Source of the DNA: JAJPIG01 sp035531675 | Lineage (GTDB): Bacteria; Desulfobacterota; Binatia; Binatales; Binataceae | NCBI GenBank assembly: GCA_035531675.1 | Contig: DATKSL010000009.1 | Span: 62,001-126,000 of the forward strand | Direction of reading: 5' to 3' | Length of the DNA: 64,000 bases | Shown here: one piece after another, positions 20,501 to 28,005 of the stretch | Layout of the letters: each line of letters opens with the position of its first letter | How positions within the stretch are numbered: position 1 is the stretch's first letter | The notes under the pieces: generated by a model | Databases searched by the model: none | Told to the model about the DNA's origin: nothing | Seen by the model: the letters and a program-made list of their open reading frames with translations, nothing else | Made by a program: the position numbers and the translations under genes

Positions 20501-22418
20501 GCAGCGCCGGCAAATCGCGCAGATTGTTGCGCACCCGCGCCGGCAGCCCGCTCATCGCATGCTCGGCAACTTCCGCGCCGGCGATACCGGTCAGCTCCTG
20601 GACCAGTTCCGGGGTGACGACGAATTCCACCGGATGGCGCCGGGTGGCGGTCATGGTGTAGACCGCGGTCGGCGCACCCAGCGTCAGCTCGACCGGATGA
20701 TAGTTCGCGTCGTAGCCCTCGCGCTCCAGCAGATGGCTCATCAGCACGCCGTTGATGCCGACCCAGACGCCATTGTCGTACTTGGCGAGCTCGATCCAGC
20801 GTTCGGCGAACTCGGCGGCGCGCTGCAGATAGATATCGGTGAAACATGCGTAGCCGCGGCGCCGATCGAGCAGGCGCAGGTCCTGGCGCATGATCGCGAC
20901 GGCGACGTCACTGGTCACGAAACGGATGTCGTCGAGCTTGGCGAACAGGCGCTCGATCTCGCCGCCGTCGGGATGAAGGTCGGCGAAGCGATCGACCGGC
21001 TGGTACTGCTCGTCGAGTTTGAGCGCCTCCCAGGTCGCGCTCCAGAAGTGGATGAAACGGGCCTGGCGATCCGGCTCGATCGTGGCCAGGTCGATACGTT
21101 CTTCGATTACCGCGAGCAGATCGGCCAGCGTGAGTTGGAAGCGTGCTTCAAGCTCGGCCAGGCGCGTACGATCGATCGCGGCGCGCACCTGAACTTCGTA
21201 ATAGCGGGCACCGGTGCGGGCGAACAGGCGGGTCGGGAGTTGATCGAAGAAATTGGCGTGGCGGACGTAGAGAAAGCGCCCTTCGGGCGGCGTCTCGAGC
21301 GGCTCGCCGCCTTCGAGTTCGGGGGCGCGTCCGCCGCCCAGGTGACAGAAAAAGATTCGCGCGCCGCCCGCCGCGGGCGACGGCAGATGACCGTTCTTCT
21401 TGAGCTCGCGGGCCGCGATGCCGAGCACGTCGGCCGAGATATCGGACAGCACCACGCGCAGGCGCGAATAATATTGCGGATAACGATCGCGCAGATGGTT
21501 GAGCAGGCCGGCGATGAAGCCGCCGGAACCGGGCGCCTTTTCGCCGATCCACAGTTCCTCGTCGGGCGCGAGCGCGCCCTCGCGCTCGAGTTCGCGCACG
21601 TGGCCGGCGAAGCGCGCGGCGGCCTCGTCGATGAATTCCTGATGGTTCGATTCGGCCCGTCCCTTGGGCAGAGCGCGCTGATAGCTCTTGCCGGTGACGG
21701 TTTCCCAGACGCTCAGGAAGCGCCAGAAGGCGCGATTGAAATTCCATACGCAACTGCGGTCGTAGCCGACGAAATCGGCGTCGAGCCAGACCGCTTGGTC
21801 GCCGTCGACCGCGCTCAGCAGCTCGCGTTCGAGGGCGCGCGCGAAGTCGTCGCGTTTTTCGAGCTGCGCCACATCGATGATCGCGTGTCCGACGCCCGAC
21901 TGCACCTGTACCGGGCGATGGAAGGTCACATGATCGTGATGGCGCTCGACGGTGTAACTGAGGCGGGCGGCCGGCGAAGCGGGCGCGAGCTTATCGAGCA
22001 CTGCCAAAACCGCGCGATGCTGGCCGATCGAAATCAAACCGCGTGCATCATTGAAGGTCACCGTCACGCCGGAGCTGAGGCTGGCGCGATGCGGGAAGAG
22101 CTTGTCGAGCATACGACTGGCGGGGGGGAAATCGCCGGTCAGCAGCAGATGCTCGAACGGCACCAGGTCGAGCGCCGAGTTGGCCGCGCCGATACGCCGG
22201 TTCAGCCGCGCGCGCAACTCCGGATGAGTCGCACTGAGCGGCACCATCAGATTCGCGAGCCGCGCCCGCTCGTCGGCCGCGAGGCGGTTGGCGAGCTCAA
22301 TATAAAGGCGCTTGAGGCGCTGGAATTCCCCGTCGACGACGACTGCGCCGTGGCGCAACTCGCCGGCCAGGCGGCGCGCCAGCCGCAGCAGATCAGTGGT
22401 GGGCGAAACCGGGTACAT
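17529..22418 (-). CDS. 1629-aa fusion: methyltransferase-like + methylenetetrahydrofolate reductase (MetF) + MetV-type C-terminal domain
   Basis: Three parts are recognisable. Residues about 150-340 include IGEKAPGSGGF (near 287) followed by VVLSDISADVLGIAARELKKNG, the outline of a class I SAM-methyltransferase (MidA-like) fold. Residues about 755-1045 are a MetF barrel: EVDMPRAQTL, FIVTGD, GADLLFTQPVYD, EILPLLS and PGIMIPPEML. Residues about 1305-1460 match the MTHFR C-terminal zinc/Fe-S domain: LCGGPCGVSGAWQFSC, then CPKSLRNGACG near 1416, GLCG and CVFC. The segments 350-750 and 1050-1300 are unassigned. ATG 22418 is chosen because it follows the metE-like stop by 11 bp; an upstream extension would run inside that gene. 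Predicted to reduce methylene-THF to methyl-THF and pass the methyl group on. The frame is intact throughout. Confidence 0.85.
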   Translation of the reverse strand: MYPVSPTTDLLRLARRLAGELRHGAVVVDGEFQRLKRLYIELANRLAADERARLANLMVPLSATHPELRARLNRRIGAANSALDLVPFEHLLLTGDFPPASRMLDKLFPHRASLSSGVTVTFNDARGLISIGQHRAVLAVLDKLAPASPAARLSYTVERHHDHVTFHRPVQVQSGVGHAIIDVAQLEKRDDFARALERELLSAVDGDQAVWLDADFVGYDRSCVWNFNRAFWRFLSVWETVTGKSYQRALPKGRAESNHQEFIDEAAARFAGHVRELEREGALAPDEELWIGEKAPGSGGFIAGLLNHLRDRYPQYYSRLRVVLSDISADVLGIAARELKKNGHLPSPAAGGARIFFCHLGGGRAPELEGGEPLETPPEGRFLYVRHANFFDQLPTRLFARTGARYYEVQVRAAIDRTRLAELEARFQLTLADLLAVIEERIDLATIEPDRQARFIHFWSATWEALKLDEQYQPVDRFADLHPDGGEIERLFAKLDDIRFVTSDVAVAIMRQDLRLLDRRRGYACFTDIYLQRAAEFAERWIELAKYDNGVWVGINGVLMSHLLEREGYDANYHPVELTLGAPTAVYTMTATRRHPVEFVVTPELVQELTGIAGAEVAEHAMSGLPARVRNNLRDLPALLTRVEADLDWSRRTLDESLDLTRLMRELYYHSPPAVGERSLFVKMAALVGDVLDRNRERRLRIEVELSEQDLPALEDFLDHRPITELPAELLQLGRPDDDLVEVSIRLPTIAHKLKHGEFLMMAEVDMPRAQTLEQLRRRILQFQGHVDAVSLTSGRMADPRFLRSREMLAMPLFGMVYPERLVLTLDMCDRQAADLERDIRLAEGHGVHNLFIVTGDFERDSQWALDSVNGIHIADRMRHGEGPDGRPLEHRSRLLIAGAMTWGGIPDIESRVERDSGLKLRAGADLLFTQPVYDLRLAHRMLDLISERNPDRAVRVVAEILPLLSLDVIRNLSQTPGIMIPPEMLAAYEQIDRNVVALTTATAGAQDEAERFAERVFQNVGEVPGYEGFFSLERARALVKPMSRAVSEARSKALAGQEIEAARRAARRAVLAELGFGFAERAMAALIERDQLAGFLFVARTGRDLRRLVRAAERLRAARAVPAHRYQISNGADAGRRYGSELVEIADRLAPYGLSLPDGTPTDQLAPALISSATDGAPSVLTRIELNSDREAPATLPPAAEMLTEALASAGGVRDLGLEVLCVPTGWDRNSAVIRSSFERADCELKIALRDKNATAANGRPSRLAVRLRREPWKMRLAAFIERHPMLYGLVNLGEFWIKHPLFGQILCGGPCGVSGAWQFSCTMAKTFTTKRQIERNLLERPIFVEARAAAAAGSALHRELWKFWEAAMRAMLWPPILLRRAIVAVAGSLPSAWFLDARNRWQLLATRIFNHLECPKSLRNGACGAPSTQGLCGELMKYGISKPCVFCYRNSRDRFGQRRAAELMARAERWRRERTGWIGALGASTLQAWAAFVDRRPLSLRTYPAVDSTVPGASAIVSAMRERFDGATIFGNPALLPTALNHAAITVQARTPVGRRMLPEVRRYLGGLKPRLDNRSQVLTMILRALGEAAARMRPPDQANIREETTYERMFMSQIDASTRRGAHKPH

Positions 22419-22429
22419 CGGCGCGGTTC

Positions 22430-23467
22430 TTAAGGAAACTCTTCTTCGACCGCACTGGCCTTGAGGCCAAGCTCGGCGCGCGCAATTCGCGCCGCCTCCG
22501 CCAGCGCACGCAGCTTGGCGCGCGCCAGCGAGCGGTCGAGCAGCACCAGCCCGCAATCGGGCGCGAGCCATAAACGCTCAGGCGTGGTGTAGCGCAGCGC
22601 CTCGCGTACGCGCCGCGCCAGTTCGGCCGGGTCCTCGGCCCGCCGCGAGCCGATATCGATCAGGCCGAACAGCACCTCCTTGCTGCCGCACAACTTGACC
22701 ACGCTCGGATCGAGCCGCGGCGCGGCGCATTCCAGCGAAATCTGGTCGACCCGCGAGTCGGTCAGGTATGGCAGCAGCACCTCGTAGCCGTGCTCGCGCA
22801 CCTTGGGGCCGTCGATCGGATAGCCGTAGCAGACATGGACGGTGGTCTTGGCGCTGATCCCCTCGAAGCATCGGTTGAGCGCTTCGATACCCCAATCGCG
22901 GACCCGCTCGGGGTAGCGGGTGAAGGCCGGTTCATCGACCTGCACGATATTACAGCCGCTGCGCTCCCAGTCCTTGAGTTCGAGGTTGATAGCAGCCGCA
23001 AGGTCCATCGCCAGCGCGCGCTCGTCGCCGCCGTAATGCTGGTCGTGGCTGGTATCGACGATGGTCATCGGTCCCGGCACCGCCATCCTGATTTCACGTC
23101 CGCTGTTGACGCGCAGAAAACGCACGTCATCGACCGCGATCGGCCCGCTGCGTTCGACCGGGCCGACGATCCGCGGCGCGTCGAAATCGCGATTACCGCC
23201 GCGCAGATGCTTGCGGGCGAGATGGTTGAAGTCGAAGCCCTTGAGCCGGCGCGTGAAGTAGTAGACGAAATTGTCGCGCCGCTGCTCGCCGTCGCTGACC
23301 ACGTCGATCCCGGCGCGCTCCTGGTCGCCAATCGCGAGCAGGGTCGCGTCGTCCTGCCCCTCGCGCAGGACCTTGGCCTCCAGGCGCCATCCGCCGAAGA
23401 ATGCGCCAAAAGGATTGGACAGCCACAAGGGCTTCGGATAGCTGCCCACTACCGTTGACTTGAGCAT
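22430..23467 (-). CDS. Core MetE-type (cobalamin-independent) methionine synthase
   Basis: 345 aa, corresponding to the C-terminal catalytic barrel of MetE without the N-terminal barrel. The zinc ligands are visible: His and Cys in VHVCYG, Glu in ISLECA and Cys in APDCGL. VGSYPKP at the N-terminus and VQVDEPAF (substrate Asp/Glu) are family motifs. It transfers a methyl group to homocysteine or a related thiol. The methyl donor of core MetE proteins is often not methyl-THF polyglutamate, and the adjacent fusion protein (11 bp downstream, same strand) may supply or present it. Confidence 0.9.
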   Translation of the reverse strand: MLKSTVVGSYPKPLWLSNPFGAFFGGWRLEAKVLREGQDDATLLAIGDQERAGIDVVSDGEQRRDNFVYYFTRRLKGFDFNHLARKHLRGGNRDFDAPRIVGPVERSGPIAVDDVRFLRVNSGREIRMAVPGPMTIVDTSHDQHYGGDERALAMDLAAAINLELKDWERSGCNIVQVDEPAFTRYPERVRDWGIEALNRCFEGISAKTTVHVCYGYPIDGPKVREHGYEVLLPYLTDSRVDQISLECAAPRLDPSVVKLCGSKEVLFGLIDIGSRRAEDPAELARRVREALRYTTPERLWLAPDCGLVLLDRSLARAKLRALAEAARIARAELGLKASAVEEEFP

Positions 23468-23635
23468 TAGCGCTTCACTCTCCGTCTCCAGGCGGGAACT
23501 GATGTTCCGGGCTCATCACGCGGTTTCAGACCGGCCTGGTTCCCTCGGCGTCCCGCGACTCCGTCGCTTGACTTCTCTCGCAAAGTCGCCGTTTTATCAA
23601 GCCATTGCCTGATTTTTCGCCTGGGAGGTGGTCAG

Positions 23636-24703
23636 ATGGGCCGCATAGACAAAAACCTGATGCTGGTCGGCAGCATCCCGCTGGAGACCGTCGAAGAGGT
23701 CTTCCGCACCTGCGCCACCGCGATCGGCGACGAGGTGTTCTGCCTGCCCGACGGCGAAGTCGGCGATAGATTATGGTGGACCAATTTTCAGTGCTATCGC
23801 GTCTTCCACGGCCATCCCGACTTCGAGACGGTCCGCCGTCCCGACCCGGTCAACGGGGTCGAGAGCTGGAAGCCGCGCGGCTATGTCGACCAGTGGCAGT
23901 TCCGGCTCAAGCCGGGGCTGAAGGCGGCGCATTTCGGCGATCCCGGATGGCGGCTGGGTTACACCAAAGAGGCGGTCAACTCGTACTTCATCTTCAAGAC
24001 CTTGCGCGAGCAGGGCGTCATTCCGCGCGACGTGCGGCTGCAGGTCTGTATCCCGCTGACCGGCAGTATCGTCGAGCATTATTTCCGCAATCCCGCCGAC
24101 TACCCGATCGTGAAACCGGCCTATGAGCAGGCGCTGCGCGATGAGATCGCCAAGATGTGCGAGAAGATTCCGCCCGCCGACCTGGTGATCCAGTGGGACG
24201 CCTGCTCGGAGATTCTCGACCTCGAAGGCTTTTACGACTGGACGCCTAAGGACGACAAATTCGAGCGGCTGATGTCAGCCTGCGAGCGCGTCACCCCGGG
24301 TATCCCGAAAGAGGTGATGGTCGGCTATCACTTCTGTTACGGCACGCTCGGCGGATGGCCGATTATCCCGATCAAGGACCTCGATCTGTGCGTCAGGATG
24401 GCGAATGCGGCGGTGGCGCGCTCGGGCCGGCACGTCGATTTCGTGCACATCCCGGCGCCGCACGATCGTATCGACGACGCCTTTTACGCGCCGCTCAAGG
24501 ATTTGAAGATCGGCGATAGCAAGCTGTTCCTCGGCCTGATTCATTCCGACGGCGCCGACGCCTTCAAGCGGCGACTGGCGGCGGCGCGCAAATTCGCCTC
24601 GGGATTCGGCGTCGCCTCGGTGTGCGGCTATGGACGGCGTCCCACCGCCGAGCTCGCCCCGGCGCTGAAAGCCCATCGCGACGCCGCCGCAGCGATGCGC
24701 TAG
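23636..24703 (+). CDS. MetE/UROD-superfamily methyltransferase-like protein
   Basis: 355 aa, divergent from the core metE gene across a 168-bp gap, with GGGAGGTGG just before ATG 23636. LMLVGSIPLETVEEVFR at the N-terminus, QWDACSEI and the zinc-type YHFCYGTLGG match the cobalamin-independent methionine synthase/uroporphyrinogen decarboxylase barrel; a late Cys is in SVCGYGRR. Glu of the canonical HxC-E-C ligand set is not obvious. Probably a zinc thiol-methyltransferase acting on a small metabolite, possibly demethylation of an unusual substrate. It ends 9 bp from the convergent MFS gene. Confidence 0.8.
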   Translation: MGRIDKNLMLVGSIPLETVEEVFRTCATAIGDEVFCLPDGEVGDRLWWTNFQCYRVFHGHPDFETVRRPDPVNGVESWKPRGYVDQWQFRLKPGLKAAHFGDPGWRLGYTKEAVNSYFIFKTLREQGVIPRDVRLQVCIPLTGSIVEHYFRNPADYPIVKPAYEQALRDEIAKMCEKIPPADLVIQWDACSEILDLEGFYDWTPKDDKFERLMSACERVTPGIPKEVMVGYHFCYGTLGGWPIIPIKDLDLCVRMANAAVARSGRHVDFVHIPAPHDRIDDAFYAPLKDLKIGDSKLFLGLIHSDGADAFKRRLAAARKFASGFGVASVCGYGRRPTAELAPALKAHRDAAAAMR

Positions 24704-24712
24704 CGTCTTCGC

Positions 24713-26053
24713 CTAATGCCCGGAGGAGGCGCGCGGCGGCATATCGGGTTCGGGGGAAAGTTCCTCGAGGGTCTTGCCGCGAGTCTCGGGGACCAGCGTG
24801 AGCACCAGGATTGCGCCCAGGATCGGCGCAACTCCGAACAGCGACGCGGCCTTGCCCAGCCCGCCCATCCAGTCCGAGAGCAACCCGGCCACCACTGGCG
24901 AGAAGGTCCAGCCGAGCTGCCCCACCACCTGTACGCATAGAGAATAGCCGGTGGCGCGCGCGCTGGTCGGGAACAGTTCGGCCGAGAAGGCCGAGGTGGC
25001 GGTGCGCGAGGCCTGGTAGGAAAACATGGTCGCCATGTAGGCGAACAAAATCGTCGAGTGCGTCGAGCTGCGGAACAGGGTGAATTCCGCGATGCCCGCG
25101 CATACATAGAACAGGGCTGCCGTCCCACGTCGCCCGATCAGGTCGAGCAGGTATCCGCACACCGTGGCGCCGATGGTCGCCATCAGATACGCCATCACGA
25201 CCGCAAAGCCGACCTGCGGCGAGGTCCAATGATGGTCGCGCTTGGTGTAGAGGCTGAAGAATGTGATGGTCGGTCCGCCGATCAGCCCGATGCTGTTCCA
25301 TAGCAGAGAGACCAGGATTACGCGTCCGCGATAGGGCTTGCAGAGCGGCGTCAGGCAGTTGTTCAGATAGTCGCGGAAACCGTTCTTCTGGATCTTACCG
25401 ATCTCACGCGCCGCCTTGACTGCCGTGAAGCGCGCCGTCTCGCGCAGGCCGCGGCGCATAAAAGCCACCAACAGCATCGGCACGATTCCGAGGTAATACA
25501 TCCCGCGCCATCCCCAGCTCGACGGCGCCACCACGCCGTAGAGCCCGCCGGCGATGGCGACGCCCACGAACGCGACCACGTACAAGACCGCGATTCCGCG
25601 TCCGCGCAGATCGTCGGGGAACTCCTCGGAGACCATCGTGATGGCGATTCCCAGTTCGGCGGCCAGGAAAATCTGCGCCGAGCTCTGGAAGATCGTGAAG
25701 GTCAACACGCCCTTGGACAGCGCCGTCAGCAGCGTGAAAAACGCGTAGCAGAGCACGGTGTACGAAATGACGGTCTTGCGTCCGTAGCGATCCGCCAGGG
25801 TGACGACGAAGAACGACAGGATCCCGCCGAAGCGCACGATGGTGGCGATAACCCCGATCACCGCGTCAGTCAGATGAAAGGTGCGCGCGATGTCGGGCGT
25901 GCAGAGATGGAAGATGGTGATGTCGTAGCCCTCGAAGATGGTCGCCGACGACAGCATCGCCACCATCGCCCACAGGTAGCGCCGCGGCGGGAGCTCCCAC
26001 GTCACCTCGGCCGAAGCATTGGCAGGGGCGGTATTAAGGCGGCCTGCATCCAT
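24713..26053 (-). CDS. MFS transporter (sugar/aromatic-acid porter type)
   Basis: 446 aa from ATG 26053; an in-frame TTG at 26122 would add 23 residues but has no better ribosome site. About 12 transmembrane helices in two halves. The MFS signatures are present: GYDITIF in TM1, LADRYGRKTV between TM2 and TM3, and LLDLIGRRGTA between TM8 and TM9, with the C-terminal PETRGKTLEEL found in sugar porters. Asp in TM1 (GYD) is typical of aromatic-acid/H+ symporters. Uptake of an organic acid is likely; no substrate can be assigned. Confidence 0.9.
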   Translation of the reverse strand: MDAGRLNTAPANASAEVTWELPPRRYLWAMVAMLSSATIFEGYDITIFHLCTPDIARTFHLTDAVIGVIATIVRFGGILSFFVVTLADRYGRKTVISYTVLCYAFFTLLTALSKGVLTFTIFQSSAQIFLAAELGIAITMVSEEFPDDLRGRGIAVLYVVAFVGVAIAGGLYGVVAPSSWGWRGMYYLGIVPMLLVAFMRRGLRETARFTAVKAAREIGKIQKNGFRDYLNNCLTPLCKPYRGRVILVSLLWNSIGLIGGPTITFFSLYTKRDHHWTSPQVGFAVVMAYLMATIGATVCGYLLDLIGRRGTAALFYVCAGIAEFTLFRSSTHSTILFAYMATMFSYQASRTATSAFSAELFPTSARATGYSLCVQVVGQLGWTFSPVVAGLLSDWMGGLGKAASLFGVAPILGAILVLTLVPETRGKTLEELSPEPDMPPRASSGH

Positions 26054-26162
26054 CGTATGAAGTCGGCTCCGGGGCCAAATCGTCGTCGTTAAAGCTCTGT
26101 CAGACGGGTGCTCGTGCGGCAAGACCCGCTGACTTATTCAAGATTAGCAAATTCGGGGCGAT

Positions 26163-26639
26163 TCAATTGCCGACCCCTTCCAGGGTCGCGATTTGCGGGC
26201 TGTCGGACGCGTTGTCGCTGATCGCCAGCGTGCCGGTCTGCCGCCCCGGCGCGGTGGGGGCGAATTTCACGCCGATCTCACAATGGGCTCCGACTGCCAG
26301 AGTAAGTCCGGCGGCGCAGTTGCTGGCGCCGGTATCGAGCAGGAACGGCGCCCCCGAGCTGCCGACCTGCGTGATGATCGCCGCGCCATCGTTGGTGGGC
26401 GGATTGCTCAGGATGAAGATATGCGTGTGGGTGGAGGTGTTGAGCTTGTTCGGCCCGTAATCGAGGTTGGCGGGAACGAGGCTCAAGGGGCCAACCGAGG
26501 GCGGCGGAGGCGGCGGATATAAACGTTCCAGCGAACTACATCCGGACCCGGCCGGCAACGCCGCCGCGAAAATCAAAATCACCAACCATCGGGGCGCCGC
26601 AACGCCACCGCGAGCCATACCAGCTTTCAGATTCAACAT
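26163..26639 (-). CDS. Lipoprotein with a choice-of-anchor D (ASPM-SPD2-Hydin-like) domain
   Basis: A hydrophobic segment WLVILIFAAALPAGSGC ends in a lipobox, followed by a proline stretch (PPPPPPSVGP). One Ig-like module follows (LVPANLDYGP...SGAPFLLDTGASNCAAGLTLAVGAHCEIGVKFAPTAPGRQTGTLAISDNASDSPQIATLEGVGN), which is the widespread ASPM/SPD-2/Hydin-type repeat. Predicted outer-membrane or periplasmic anchor protein of unknown role. Starts at TTG 26657, ATG 26639 or ATG 26618 are all possible. Confidence 0.75.
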   Translation of the reverse strand: MLNLKAGMARGGVAAPRWLVILIFAAALPAGSGCSSLERLYPPPPPPSVGPLSLVPANLDYGPNKLNTSTHTHIFILSNPPTNDGAAIITQVGSSGAPFLLDTGASNCAAGLTLAVGAHCEIGVKFAPTAPGRQTGTLAISDNASDSPQIATLEGVGN

Positions 26640-26746
26640 CGCGATCGGCGATTTCAATCCGCCGCGCGCCCGCTGTCAACCAATCTGTCGTGATCGATGC
26701 GACGAATGACGGGGCGCCGCCAGGTGCGAGTACGACGATATGCAGG

Positions 26747-27304
26747 CTATGCGGCCGGCGCGGCGCGCAGCTCGGCGGCAATTTCGCGCCATCGATAGGC
26801 GCTGAGATCGATCTGATCGGCGACCGTTCCGCATCCCGCGCAGGTGCGATGCGCCGCATCTTCATTGAAGGCCTGGCATGATTGCCAGTAACCATCCTGC
26901 GGGATCTGCTCGGCGCTGTTCCATTCCGCGCGCCACAGTTCCGCGCCGCAATGCTCGCAATACCAGGCCGCGCCTTCCCATCCCGCCTCGCGGGCCTTGT
27001 AGCGAATCTGGATCGACTCGCTCTCCGGGACGATCCGATGCGGGGTGCCGGCCGGGACGTAAACGAAATCGCCCGGCCGCAGCGCAAAGCGCAGCACGTT
27101 GGCATCCTTGAAGATCACCGTCGCCTGCCCGGCCATCTGGGCCAGCACGCAATCGTGCTCGCAGACCAGGAAGAACGGCTGCGGCCGATCGTTGCGGCTC
27201 AGATGCAACTGCGGATCGATATCCGGCGGCAGCACCGGGTATTCGTCGTACGGGCCGGCCTCATGGGCCTGCTGGAAGATATTGAAGGCGCGCTTGCGGA
27301 CCAC
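26747..27304 (-). CDS. Cupin protein with rubredoxin-like zinc tail (3-hydroxyanthranilate dioxygenase-like)
   Basis: 185 aa. The cupin part (LRPGDFVYVPAGTPHRIVPE) is related to 3-hydroxyanthranilate 3,4-dioxygenase. The C-terminus carries CEHC and, about 50 residues later, CAGC, as in the second metal site of that enzyme. The N-terminal substrate/iron motif of genuine enzymes (R-T-D-Y-H) is not found; instead FFLVCEHDCVLAQM occupies the position. It is therefore probably not a true 3-HAO. Third gene of an operon with a TAXI-type binding protein and a second similar protein. Confidence 0.75.
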   Translation of the reverse strand: MVRKRAFNIFQQAHEAGPYDEYPVLPPDIDPQLHLSRNDRPQPFFLVCEHDCVLAQMAGQATVIFKDANVLRFALRPGDFVYVPAGTPHRIVPESESIQIRYKAREAGWEGAAWYCEHCGAELWRAEWNSAEQIPQDGYWQSCQAFNEDAAHRTCAGCGTVADQIDLSAYRWREIAAELRAAPAA

Positions 27305-27311
27305 GATTAGC

Positions 27312-27998
27312 TCACTTGCCGCCGGCGGCCTGCACCAGTGCGCGGCGCGCGTCGGCCACCGTGCGACCCTGGGTCGCGTAGGCGTTCCATCCCCAGCGCT
27401 CGAGCGGGAACGGCGGGTTGAGCGTACCGCATTTCTTGCAGATGCGCGCGGCCTCGCTGGCGTTGAATTTTCCGGCTACCTCCGCCGAATAGACCAGCGT
27501 TGAGAAGACCCGCTCGCCGTCGGGATCGGCGTAATGATTGGCCGGCGGCGGAGTCGCGTCGTAACTGATCTGCGCGACGATCTCCTTGCATTTCACGCAG
27601 CGAATCGTGACCGCCTCGTTCTGCTCCTCATCGACGCGCTGGCGCTGGGTGATGACTACCACCAGGAAGCTGGCCGGATCCTCCTCGTTCTTGAGGAACG
27701 AGTTGACGCCATGGGTATTGGCGCCGACGAAGACGAAGCCGGTATCGGTCAACGAGCCGTGCGCGCCGAAGGCGATAATCACCTCATCGACGCTGTTGGT
27801 ATGGAAGAACTGGCCGTACGTCACCCCCTCACCGCCGCGCATGATCGCGCCGGCCGGCACGATCGCGCCCGCGCCGAAGCACGGAAACAACGGCGTGAGC
27901 TGCGCGTTGGCGACCGTCATAGCGTCGAAGATGTTGGCGCGCAGCGGCTCGCGTGAGCCGTCGGGCGGGGCAATCCGATGGGTCTGCGGGTTGCTCAT
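27312..27998 (-). CDS. Cupin-like protein with paired CxxC motifs
   Basis: 228 aa. The N-terminal half (residues 30-105: AIVPAGAIMRGGEGVTYGQFFHTNSVDEVIIAFG) has the spacing of a cupin barrel. The C-terminal half has CVKC near residue 134 and CKKC near 188 in a rubredoxin-like arrangement, resembling the tail of the neighbouring 185-aa protein. It lies 7 bp after the TAXI gene and 7 bp before the next gene, with GAGG before its ATG. A metal-dependent oxygenase or decarboxylase role is likely; the substrate may be what the binding protein captures. Confidence 0.7.
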   Translation of the reverse strand: MSNPQTHRIAPPDGSREPLRANIFDAMTVANAQLTPLFPCFGAGAIVPAGAIMRGGEGVTYGQFFHTNSVDEVIIAFGAHGSLTDTGFVFVGANTHGVNSFLKNEEDPASFLVVVITQRQRVDEEQNEAVTIRCVKCKEIVAQISYDATPPPANHYADPDGERVFSTLVYSAEVAGKFNASEAARICKKCGTLNPPFPLERWGWNAYATQGRTVADARRALVQAAGGK

Positions 27999-28005
27999 AG
28001 CTGCC

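Noticed and set aside
20094..22433. 779-codon open frame on the plus strand opposite the giant fusion gene
   Set aside because: The minus strand encodes recognisable MetF and methyltransferase-like motifs over the same bases; the plus-strand product has no motif and lacks a ribosome site.
22419..22571. Upstream extension of the giant fusion gene to 22571
   Set aside because: It would run through the 3' end of the metE-like gene and adds an Arg/Ala/Gly-rich stretch without protein character.
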